Part shown: positions 44,831 to 52,342 of the stretch, piece after piece
How positions within the stretch are numbered: the first letter of the stretch is position 1
Layout of the letters: each line of letters opens with the position of its first letter
Assembly (NCBI GenBank): GCA_035765635.1
Contig: DASTWZ010000024.1
Span: forward strand, 62,001 to 126,000
Length of the DNA stretch: 64,000 nucleotides
Source: EW11 sp035765635
GTDB lineage: Bacteria; Verrucomicrobiota; Verrucomicrobiia; Opitutales; Opitutaceae
Direction: 5' to 3'
Notes under the pieces: generated by a model
What the model was told of the DNA's origin: nothing
Database searches by the model: none
The model's input: only the letters and a program-made list of their open reading frames with translations
Translations under genes and position numbers: made by a program

Positions 44831-44849
44831 CGATACCGAAAGCGTATCG
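44831..44849. promoter_or_regulatory. Likely LysR-type operator between divergent genes
   Basis: CGATAC (44831-44836) and GTATCG (44844-44849) form a perfect interrupted dyad with a seven-base spacer, 11 bases before the LysR ATG. LysR proteins usually bind such T-N11-A dyads in the spacer shared with a divergent target, here the aldo-keto reductase operon. Confidence 0.6.
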
Positions 44850-44860
44850 CTCGACCCACC

Positions 44861-45778
44861 ATGGAACTTCGGCACCTGCATTCGTTTCTCGCGCTCGCGG
44901 AAGAGCTGCATTTCGGCCGCGCGGCCGAACGGCTGGGCATCGCGCAGCCGCCGTTGAGCCGTCATATCCAGCAGCTCGAAGCGGAAATCGGCGCGCCGCT
45001 TTTTGAGCGTGGTCCTCGCGTTGTGACGTTGACCCGCGCGGGCGAGGAATTGCTCGGCCGAGTACGCGTGCATGTAGAGGGCATCACGCTGGCCGTGAGT
45101 TCAGCTCGGGCGATCGGCTCCGGCGTTCAGGGCCGTCTTCAAGTCGGTTACGTAAGCAATCTTTCCTACCGGCTTCTCCCTGCGACCCTCGAACAAATGA
45201 AAGTCGACGCGCCTGAGGCGATTTTCGATTTGCACGAAATGACGACGGACAACCAGCTGCAGGCGCTTCGTCGCGGAGAAATCGATGTCGGACTGGTTGT
45301 ATTGCCAGTCGAGGGCGCAGACCTGATGCAGCGCACGATATTTCGCGATCCGCTTGTCGTGGTGATGCCAGTGGATCACGCTCTCGCCGCGCTCGATCGT
45401 GTTTCCATCCAGCAGTTGCGTGAGTTTCCGTTCATCATGTGTCCGCGATATCAGCGGACTGGATTTCAACACGTGATCTACGACCGATGCGTCGAACTCG
45501 GATTCGAGCCGAACGTCGTTCAAGAGGTGCAGGGTAAGACGCTGCTGTATGAGCTGATTGCTCGCGGGAACGGTCTTTCGATCGTTCCACTCTCGTCGTC
45601 GTATGGACAGCGGCCTGGCGTCGTTTATCGCGCGATAGCCGACGCGATTCGTCCGGTGGATATTGGCGCGGTTTGGCGGAAGGATCGCGACCAAGTGTTG
45701 CGTCGCATCTTTGTGGATACGGCGGCCGTGGCGGCCAAGACCGTGCATGCGCCGGCGAAACCGCAAGCGGTCGCCTGA
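44861..45778 (+). CDS. LysR-family transcriptional regulator
   Basis: 305 residues from the ATG at 44861. The frame extends far upstream, but that is antisense to the reductase gene. The N-terminal winged helix is canonical (LHSFLALAEELHFGRAAERL, residues about 6-25; IAQPPLSRHIQQLEAEIG), followed by the linker helix and an inducer-binding domain of two Rossmann-like lobes (GRLQVGYVSNLSYRLLPATL; ARGNGLSIVPLSS). It probably controls the divergent reductase-hydrolase operon and itself through the dyad at 44831. The inducer is unknown; the domain resembles the CbnR/BenM group of aromatic-compound regulators in length only. Confidence 0.93.
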   Translation: MELRHLHSFLALAEELHFGRAAERLGIAQPPLSRHIQQLEAEIGAPLFERGPRVVTLTRAGEELLGRVRVHVEGITLAVSSARAIGSGVQGRLQVGYVSNLSYRLLPATLEQMKVDAPEAIFDLHEMTTDNQLQALRRGEIDVGLVVLPVEGADLMQRTIFRDPLVVVMPVDHALAALDRVSIQQLREFPFIMCPRYQRTGFQHVIYDRCVELGFEPNVVQEVQGKTLLYELIARGNGLSIVPLSSSYGQRPGVVYRAIADAIRPVDIGAVWRKDRDQVLRRIFVDTAAVAAKTVHAPAKPQAVA

Positions 45779-45842
45779 AGAGACCAGTTGCTCCGGATGG
45801 TGATCGACGCTTTCGCGCGCGCCGGTCCAAATTCGTTTGCCT

Positions 45843-46622
45843 ATGAAAATTCTCGTCACGAACGACGACGGCATCGACAGCGTATTTCTCCACGAACTGG
45901 TCTTCGCGTTACTGCGCGAAGGTCATGAGTTGTTCGTAGCCGCGCCGATGCACGAGCAGAGCTGGATCGGCGCCGCGAAGTCGCGCAATCGTCCCGTGAG
46001 CGTGAAGGTCGCGGACCGCGGCTTCGGTTGCAAAACCTGGGTGGTCGACGGAACCCCGAGCGATTGCGTGAATATCGCGATCGCTCATCTGATCGGCATT
46101 CGGCCCGATGCAGTCGTCAGCGGCATCAACATCGGGCTAAACGCGAGCCTCGGTTTCATCCTCGCGAGCGGCACGATTGCCGGTGCGTGGGAAGGCGCGG
46201 TGCACGGCTTGCCAGCGATCGCGATTTCTCAGGACCTGACCTTTCCCGCATTCGATAATTTGAAGAAGCACGGAGGCGCGCCCGAGCCGGAGCTGCTGGA
46301 GACGCTTCGCGTGTCAGCCAAGCGCACCGCGCAGATGGCTAACGAACTCATTGGCGCGACGGAGCGGGAAAGCTTCACCGTCCACAATCTGAATTTCCCG
46401 TATCCATGCCGGCACGACACCGCGATCGAGCGCACGAGTCCGGCGCGCGTGATCATCCCGCAATTATTCGGACCGGCTGCGGACGACGGAACCCATCGTT
46501 TTGTTTTTAGGTTGGGCCACGATATCTCGCCACCCGAGTCGAAGACGGATCGCGCTGCGCTGCTGGCCGGAAAGATCAGTCACACCGTGCTGGATTATCG
46601 GGCACTGGGTGTGCAGCGCTGA
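45843..46622 (+). CDS. surE: SurE-like 5'/3'-nucleotidase
   Basis: 259 residues from the ATG at 45843. SurE proteins are metal-dependent acid phosphatases that hydrolyse nucleoside monophosphates. The metal site is recognisable: MKILVTNDDG (Asp8, Asp9), Ser in APMHEQSWIG (about residue 40) and Asn in AVVSGINIGLN; SGTIAGAWEGA corresponds to the conserved SGTVxxAxEG. The segment NASLGF replaces the usual N-x-G-D/E-D-V stretch, so the protein is a divergent member. The gene is 64 bases after the LysR gene. Its stop codon abuts a family D repeat. Confidence 0.85.
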   Translation: MKILVTNDDGIDSVFLHELVFALLREGHELFVAAPMHEQSWIGAAKSRNRPVSVKVADRGFGCKTWVVDGTPSDCVNIAIAHLIGIRPDAVVSGINIGLNASLGFILASGTIAGAWEGAVHGLPAIAISQDLTFPAFDNLKKHGGAPEPELLETLRVSAKRTAQMANELIGATERESFTVHNLNFPYPCRHDTAIERTSPARVIIPQLFGPAADDGTHRFVFRLGHDISPPESKTDRAALLAGKISHTVLDYRALGVQR

Positions 46623-46917
46623 TTTTTTTTAGCCGCAAAGAGGCTCACAAAATACACAAAGAGGATTTTTTAAGGCCGACGCGGCTCAGACATTCTGAGG
46701 TAGGGCGAGCCGTCCCAGGCGAGCCGCAACCGTATGGACTAACCTCCGGGTTGAGCCACGCGTCAAAGCGACTCGCGAGGGACCGCTCGCCCTACCCACT
46801 GAGCCCGTTCGTGCAGACACTCATCATTCTACATTCATACTTCTTCCTTAGCGCACCGCGTACGTAATCTTTGGTTGCGGCTTCGCCGCGCTATGCCTTT
46901 TTGCGGCCAAAAAAAAT
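46622..46917. repeat. Family D element D2 with a family C palindrome inside
   Basis: The terminal inverted repeats are 46622-46644 (ATTTTTTTTAGCCGCAAAGA...) and 46895-46917, matching at 21 of 23 positions. Inside, a family C palindrome has arms GGTAGGGCGAGCCGTCCC (46699-46716) and its complement at 46779-46796 with one mismatch. The left end starts at the surE stop codon. The 304-base spacer between surE and the phospholipase gene contains no gene. Confidence 0.85.
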
Positions 46918-46926
46918 AAACCGTCG

Positions 46927-48138
46927 CTACCGCACGAAGCAGAAGCCGGCGCGGAGCACGGACGTTTTCTCTTGGTAACGCAGGAGGCTTTCGCTGTAGC
47001 CGTTGAAGTATTGAACAAGGAAATACGTCGCAAAATCGCCGGCGTGGAAACGCACCGGCATGCTGAAATCGAACTGCAGCGTGCGATGTTCCCAGCCGCT
47101 TCCGACGATGAACGACGTGGAAAACTGCGGGCCCTCGTTCTTGCCGAGGATCAAGCGAGCTTCGCCGAAGCCGCGGTATTTGCGAATGTCTCGGTTGTCG
47201 CTGAGGTCGGAAACGTAGGTGAAGAATTTCGGAATGAGGATGACGCGCCAGCCGCCGATGTGTCCGAGCGCCACGGAGGGCCGAATGAAAATCATGTTGA
47301 TGCTGCGCGAATTCAGCGCCTCTCGGCCGTTGGATTCGTGGCCGTATCCGGCCTGCACGCCAAGGAACGTGATCTTTCCCGAGCCCTCTGGAGGCTCGGG
47401 CGTGAGGTACTCGTAGAAAAGTTCAGGCATGTAGCTCGTGTCGTAAAATGGGCTAGAATTGCCCTCGAGGTCCCAGAGAGAGCGCTGGGTGTAGCCGAAC
47501 TGCAGACTGTTCCGGGTGGTATCAAGATCGCCGGGGCTGTCTCCAAAAATCCGATACTTGAAACTCAACTGGAATTTCGCGGCAGGCGCTTTCGTTCCGT
47601 AAAGGAAGTAGACCGGCTCGTGCGGCGCGAAGTGGTCGCGGAAAGAGCGTTCGATCCGGGATGCGGCGGCACGGGGCACCAGACCGGCGGGCACGGCTTC
47701 GTCGCGTTTCGTTTTCCCTTCGTCGTTCGCGGCCATCTGGCGTTGTGGCTCAGTTGGACTCGTTAGGCCAACATCGACGACGGCGCGCAGCGGTTGAGGC
47801 GCCTGCATCGTAATGATCGCGGTGCCGAACGCTTCCGGCGGAACAAGGAAGGTATACTCCTATTTCGCGAAGGCATTTGGCGCCAAGGTGTCGGCGACGG
47901 TTCCGTGAGAAACCAGTTTGATCGGCCACGCTTTGCCGCCGATCGAGAGGGTCGCCGCGATTTCGCCCGGGGTGGCGTATTTCAGTTCGTCGCCACCGGT
48001 ATTCAGCACCACGAGGCTGACCGTTGCTTCATCCCCTGCCTTCGCGTGCGTCGAATCGACGGCCAATGTCAGCGTCGGCTGTGCCGCAGAGAGTGTCTGG
48101 GAAATCAAAATGAAGCCCATCGCTACAAACGCACGCAT
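46927..48138 (-). pseudogene. pldA: Outer-membrane phospholipase A (OMPLA) interrupted by an in-frame amber codon
   Basis: A single frame runs from the ATG at 48138 (signal peptide MRAFVAMGFILISQTLSA) to the stop at 46927, broken only by one TAG at 47862-47860. Both parts are in the same frame and read smoothly across it (TLAPNAFAK, stop, EYTFLVPPEAF). Upstream is a signal peptide and an Ig-like/CARDB-like segment (KAGDEATVSLVVLNTGGDEL); downstream is an OMPLA barrel with the catalytic His-Ser motif GYGHESNGREALNSRSINM, matching GYNHQSNGRSDPTSRSWN of E. coli PldA, and a closing FNGYSESLLRYQEK. Without readthrough, the barrel part would lack a signal peptide. It is either a recent pseudogene, a sequencing error or a readthrough gene. 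OMPLA hydrolyses outer-leaflet phospholipids. Confidence 0.82.
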
Positions 48139-48202
48139 GCCGGACGTTAAGAGCACAACGCCGCCCCGCGAGCGGCACCGCTTGAATTTGGCTGTATTTT
48201 GA

Positions 48203-48366
48203 TTTTTGCCCACGAATCACACGAAGGACACGAAATCAAAAGGCCATTTTTCCCACGGAATACACGGAAAACACGGAAAAACAAAAATACCTTCCGTGTA
48301 GTCCGTGTTTTCGGTGGGAAAATGGTTCGATGATTTCGTGTCGTTCGTGTGATTCGTGGGCAAAAA
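48203..48366. repeat. Family A nested palindrome, copy A4 (best preserved)
   Basis: Outer arms 48203-48238 and 48331-48366 are complementary at 35 of 36 positions. Inner arms start TTTTTCCCACGGAATACAC (about 48248) and end TTTTCGGTGGGAAAATGG (about 48325). The whole 164-base element could fold into one long hairpin. It occupies the divergent spacer between the phospholipase gene and the ABC ATPase gene (48139-48420), which holds nothing else recognisable. Confidence 0.95.
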
Positions 48367-48420
48367 CACGTTGAACTAGCTTTTGCTTTTGGGGCGTTTT
48401 GCAATTCACTCGGCCTCTCG

Positions 48421-49398
48421 ATGATCGAAGTTCGCAATCTTACGCGCGTCTTTCGCACCTACAAAAAGCGGCCGGGATTTTGGGGCGGCATTCGCGGGCT
48501 CGTGCGTCGGGAGTTCGAGGAGACGGCCGCGGCCAAGGACGTCACCTTCGACATTTCCGAAGGCGAATTTGTCGGCTTCCTCGGACCGAACGGCGCCGGT
48601 AAAACCACGACGTTGAAGATGCTTTCAGGCCTGATCTTCCCGACTTCCGGGACGGCCCGTGTGGCCGGTTTCGATCCGTCAAAACGGGAAAACGCCTACC
48701 GCCGGATCTTCGCCCTGGTGCTCGGTCAGAAGAATCAGCTCTGGTGGGATTTGCCGGCGATCGAATCCTTCGCGCTGCTCCGCCACATTTACGGGCTTCC
48801 GGCCGATCAGTACAAAGAGACGTTGGACGAATTGGTGAAGCTCCTGGAAGTGGAGCACAAACTGAACGTCATGGTTCGCGAGCTTTCGCTCGGCGAACGC
48901 ATGAAGATGGAGCTCATTGCCGCCCTGCTTCACCGGCCGCGCGTCTTGTTTCTGGATGAACCGACAATCGGTCTCGATGTGGTTTCGCAACGCGCCGTCC
49001 GCCAGTTCCTGCGCGACTACAACCGCAAGCACCGCGTGACGATTCTGCTCACGAGCCACTACATGGCTGACATCCAGGAGCTCTGCGATCGCGTGATCGT
49101 GATCCACAAAGGCACGAAGATCTACGATGGCTCACTTGATCGGTTAGAGGCCGGCTCGGGCAGCCGGAAAAAGATCATTCGGTTCCTTCCGCAGAACGGT
49201 TCATTTCCGGTGAACTGGCAGTCACAATTCGGCGTCGCCGAACGCAGTGAACAAGGCCAGTACACCCTGCGCGTGGCCAGCAATCAGGTCGTCGAAGTTT
49301 CCCAAGAAATTCTCGGCACCGGCCCCGTCGCCGATATCACGATCGAAGATGTCCCGCTCGAGGACGTGATCGCGGAGCTGTTCATGGCCCGCGCTTGA
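48421..49398 (+). CDS. ABC-2 type transporter ATPase (COG4586-like), without adjacent permease
   Basis: 325 residues from the ATG at 48421. After an N-terminal segment with RTYKKRPGFWGGIRGLVRRE, typical of the uncharacterised COG4586 ATPases, come Walker A GFLGPNGAGKTTTLKML (residues about 57-73), a Q-loop in VLGQKNQLWWDLPA, signature RELSLGERMKMELIAALLHR (about 157-176), Walker B VLFLDEPTIGLD and the H-loop LLTSHYMADIQELCD. A C-terminal regulatory domain of about 90 residues follows. The permease genes that usually come next are absent: family A repeats flank both sides and thrC is convergent. The transported substrate is unknown. Confidence 0.9.
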   Translation: MIEVRNLTRVFRTYKKRPGFWGGIRGLVRREFEETAAAKDVTFDISEGEFVGFLGPNGAGKTTTLKMLSGLIFPTSGTARVAGFDPSKRENAYRRIFALVLGQKNQLWWDLPAIESFALLRHIYGLPADQYKETLDELVKLLEVEHKLNVMVRELSLGERMKMELIAALLHRPRVLFLDEPTIGLDVVSQRAVRQFLRDYNRKHRVTILLTSHYMADIQELCDRVIVIHKGTKIYDGSLDRLEAGSGSRKKIIRFLPQNGSFPVNWQSQFGVAERSEQGQYTLRVASNQVVEVSQEILGTGPVADITIEDVPLEDVIAELFMARA

Positions 49399-49405
49399 TC
49401 CGGTC

Positions 49406-49564
49406 TTTTTGCCTACGAATCACACGAAAGACACGAAATGATCGGGTCATTTTCCCACGGAAAGCACGGACCACCCGGAAGGTATTTCTGTTTTTCCGTG
49501 TTTTCAGTGTATTCCGTGGGAAAATGTCTTTCTGAATTGGTGTGATTCGTGTGATTCGTGGGCA
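49406..49564. repeat. Family A nested palindrome, copy A5
   Basis: Outer arms TTTTTGCCTACGAATCACAC (from 49406) and GTGTGATTCGTGGGCAAT (ending 49565) enclose inner arms CATTTTCCCACGGAAAGCAC (from 49448) and GTGTATTCCGTGGGAAAATG (ending about 49526). More mismatches than copy A4. It lies between the convergent ABC ATPase and thrC genes. Confidence 0.9.
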
Positions 49565-49584
49565 ATAAATGCTTCCCGCCAGCC

Positions 49585-50946
49585 TTACGCCACCGCGTGC
49601 TGCGTGATGAAATCTTTGATCGCGGCGGGGTTCGCGGCGATGAGGTGTTTCACGATCGGCTTCGACTTTAGGGCGTCGAGCGTGGGGTGAGTCGGATCTT
49701 TGCCGATGGCGGCGGTGATGGTCTCGGGAAACTTCGCGGGACTCGCGGTGCTCAGCACTACGCTGGTGCGCGCGGCGTTGATTTCCTTGAACGCGCAAGC
49801 AGTGTGGGGATCGGCCACGTAGTTGTATTTCCGATACACGTCCTTGATTATGCTCGAGATCTCGGTATCCGTCGTGCGCGACGCGGAGAAAATATCGCGG
49901 TCGAAATTCTCGAACTTGTACGCACCGCTCTGCTTGAAGCTCTGCATGATGGCGCGAACTTTGGCGGCGTCGCGGCCGACACTGTAATAAATGAAGCGCT
50001 CGAAATTCGAAGCGACCTGAATGTCCATCGACGGCGCCAGGCTCGGGTGCACGTCCGCCACGCGATACTCTCCCGTCGTGAATAGCCGGTAGAGAATATC
50101 GTTTTGGTTCGTCGCCACCTTGAAGCCGCGAATCGGCACGCCCATGCGCTGCAGCATCCAGCCCGCGAGAACATTCCCGAAATTTCCAGTCGGGACCACG
50201 AACTCGACCTCCTCGCGTTTCGCAGCAGGCAAACGCAGATACGCGTAAAGGTAATAGACGCACTGCGCGAGGACGCGGGCCAGGTTGATCGAGTTGACGG
50301 CGGACAATCGGAACCGTTTGCGGAAAGCGAGATCGCCGAAAACGTCCTTCAGCGCGGTTTGCGCGTCGTCGAACGTGCCGTCCACGGCCAAGGCGAAAAC
50401 GTTGTCCGCGCCGGTGCAGGCCATCTGGCGCTCCTGTAGCGGCGAGACGCGGCCATTCGGATAAAGAATGAAAATCGCGGTGCCTGGTTTCCCGAGGAGA
50501 CCATGGATCGCGGCAGCGCCGGTGTCGCCGGAGGTGGCGCCGAGGACATTGATGGTTTCTCCGCGAACCTTGCACTGGTGCTCGTACAGATTGCCGAGGA
50601 GCTGCAGCGCGAAGTCTTTGAACGCGAGCGTCGGCCCGTGAAAGAGCTCCAGAACGAAGAGATTTTCGTCGAGACGAACGAGCGGAGCGATTTCCGGATG
50701 CGAAAACGTGGTGTACGATTTCGCCACGATCGCGCGCAGGACTTCCGGCTGTATGTCCGTGGCGAATACGCGGAGAAACTCGAAACAGAGTTCCGCGTAA
50801 TTCAGTTTCTCGAAGCGCGCCAGATCTCCGCTGAACGACGGCAGCGTTTCTGGCAGGAACAAGCCGCCATCCGGCGCGAGACCGGTCGCGACCGCGTCGG
50901 AAAAACTCAGGGCGGGAGTCTGCCCGCGAGTCGAGATGAAGCGCAT
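49585..50946 (-). CDS. thrC: Threonine synthase
   Basis: 453 residues, the length of the longer bacterial/fungal ThrC class. The PLP enzyme converts O-phosphohomoserine to threonine. MRFISTRGQTPALSFSDAV is the class N-terminus; the PLP lysine is in FHGPTLAFKDFALQLLGNL (residues about 104-122), and VLGATSGDTGAAAIHGL (about 133-149) binds the cofactor phosphate. PTGNFGNVLAGW follows near 250. It is the last gene of a minus-strand series hom-lysC-thrC, 98 bases after lysC, so three enzymes from aspartate to threonine are co-encoded. Confidence 0.97.
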   Translation of the reverse strand: MRFISTRGQTPALSFSDAVATGLAPDGGLFLPETLPSFSGDLARFEKLNYAELCFEFLRVFATDIQPEVLRAIVAKSYTTFSHPEIAPLVRLDENLFVLELFHGPTLAFKDFALQLLGNLYEHQCKVRGETINVLGATSGDTGAAAIHGLLGKPGTAIFILYPNGRVSPLQERQMACTGADNVFALAVDGTFDDAQTALKDVFGDLAFRKRFRLSAVNSINLARVLAQCVYYLYAYLRLPAAKREEVEFVVPTGNFGNVLAGWMLQRMGVPIRGFKVATNQNDILYRLFTTGEYRVADVHPSLAPSMDIQVASNFERFIYYSVGRDAAKVRAIMQSFKQSGAYKFENFDRDIFSASRTTDTEISSIIKDVYRKYNYVADPHTACAFKEINAARTSVVLSTASPAKFPETITAAIGKDPTHPTLDALKSKPIVKHLIAANPAAIKDFITQHAVA

Positions 50947-51044
50947 GGGAAAAGCGTCGCTTGAAATATCTTCGCTGCCTTCGTGGTTCGGCTCGCAGCG
51001 CGAGGGCGCCGCCCCGTCGCGCCCGCGTCGATCAGTGCTTCAGA

Positions 51045-52262
51045 TCAGAGCTTGTCCAAGTCGAACGCGCCGTGGGCGACGCGCGCGGCTTCGTCGGCGC
51101 GGTCCTGATCGATCACGACGGAGATTTTGATTTCCGACGTGGTGATGAGCTCGATGTTTATGCCGGCATCGGCCAGGGCCTGGAACAACGTCGCCGCGAC
51201 GCCGGAGTGCGTCTTCATGCCGACGCCGACGACGGAGAGCTTGGCGATGTGCTCGTGAATCGCGACGTGGCCGCCGCCGATTTCATCGAGGACAGGCTCG
51301 AGCGCTTTCTGGGCGTTGACCGAGTCGCCTTGCGGGACCGTGAAGGTGAGATTGGCGATGCCGTTGCGGCCGACATTCTGGACGATCATGTCCACGACGA
51401 TGTTGGCGTTCGAAAGAGTGCGGAAAACTTTGGCGGCAGAACCTGGTTTATCCAGAATGTTGCTGACGATCACTTTCGCTTGGTCCTTGTCGACGGCGAC
51501 GCCGCGGACGACGACCTTTTCCATGTAGGCGACTTCTTCTTTCACGATGGTTCCTGGATTGTGGTTAAAGCTGCTGCGGACTTCGAAAACGACGCCGTAC
51601 TTGCTGGCGAACTCGACAGAGCGGCTCTGCATCACCTTCGAACCGGACGAGGCGAGCTCGAGCATCTCGTCGTAGGAAATTTCGGAGAGCTTGCGCGCGT
51701 TTTTCACGACGCGCGGATCGGCCGTGTAAACGCCGTCCACGTCCGTGTAGATCTCGCATTTGTCGGCTTTCAACGCGGCGGCGAGGGCGATCGCCGTGAG
51801 GTCGGAACCGCCTCGGCCCAGCGTCGTGATCTGGCCATCCTCGTTCATACCCTGGAAGCCGGCCACGATCACGACGCGGCCCGCCTTCAAATCCTTCTCG
51901 ACTGACTTCGGGTCGATCGTGGTGATCTTCGCCTTCGTGTGCACGCGATCGGTCACGATGCCGGCTTGCGCGCCCGTGTAGCTGACGGCATCGACGCCGA
52001 CCCCATGCAGGGCCATCGCGGTGAGGGCAATTGTCTCCTGTTCACCGATGGCGAGAAGCATGTCCATCTCGCGTTCGCTCGGCCGTGCGCACACGGCTTT
52101 CGCTTTCGCAATGAGCTCGTTCGTGACGCCGGCGCGGGCCGAGACAACGATGACGAGTTCGTTGCCTTCGTCGCGAACGGACTTAACGCGCTCGGCGACC
52201 TTCTTTATACGTTCGACGTCACCAACGGAGGTGCCGCCGTATTTTTGAACGATGCGTGGCAT
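51045..52262 (-). CDS. lysC: Aspartate kinase
   Basis: 405 residues from the ATG at 52262 (MPRIVQKYGGTSVGDVERIK); an ATG at 52346 would overlap hom and is unlikely. The enzyme phosphorylates aspartate, the entry to Lys, Thr and Met synthesis. KYGGTSV (residues about 7-13), ITTLGRGGSDLTAIALAAAL (about 164-183) and CEIYTDVDGVYTADPRVV mark the kinase domain; two ACT domains follow from about residue 265, the usual site of feedback by Lys or Thr. It lies between hom and thrC, with gaps of 80 and 98 bases. Confidence 0.96.
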   Translation of the reverse strand: MPRIVQKYGGTSVGDVERIKKVAERVKSVRDEGNELVIVVSARAGVTNELIAKAKAVCARPSEREMDMLLAIGEQETIALTAMALHGVGVDAVSYTGAQAGIVTDRVHTKAKITTIDPKSVEKDLKAGRVVIVAGFQGMNEDGQITTLGRGGSDLTAIALAAALKADKCEIYTDVDGVYTADPRVVKNARKLSEISYDEMLELASSGSKVMQSRSVEFASKYGVVFEVRSSFNHNPGTIVKEEVAYMEKVVVRGVAVDKDQAKVIVSNILDKPGSAAKVFRTLSNANIVVDMIVQNVGRNGIANLTFTVPQGDSVNAQKALEPVLDEIGGGHVAIHEHIAKLSVVGVGMKTHSGVAATLFQALADAGINIELITTSEIKISVVIDQDRADEAARVAHGAFDLDKL

Positions 52263-52342
52263 GGACGGAACGGACAGTTGAACGGAGGACGACCGAAGTT
52301 GGAAGTTCGAAGTTGGAAATTCGGGAGGCAGAAGCCCCTCGA

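Noticed and set aside
43883..44860. Long upstream extension of the LysR frame
   Set aside because: It is antisense to the aldo-keto reductase gene, and the LysR winged helix begins at the ATG at 44861.
47860..47862. Amber codon read as pyrrolysine or another recoded amino acid
   Set aside because: No pyrrolysine genes are visible and other genes here use TAG as a normal stop (for example 46927-46929), so nonsense mutation or sequence error is the simpler reading.
48203..49564. CACGAA/CACGGAA repeats as a possible CRISPR array
   Set aside because: Units are 9 bases without unique spacers, are arranged as inverted arms, and no cas genes are present.
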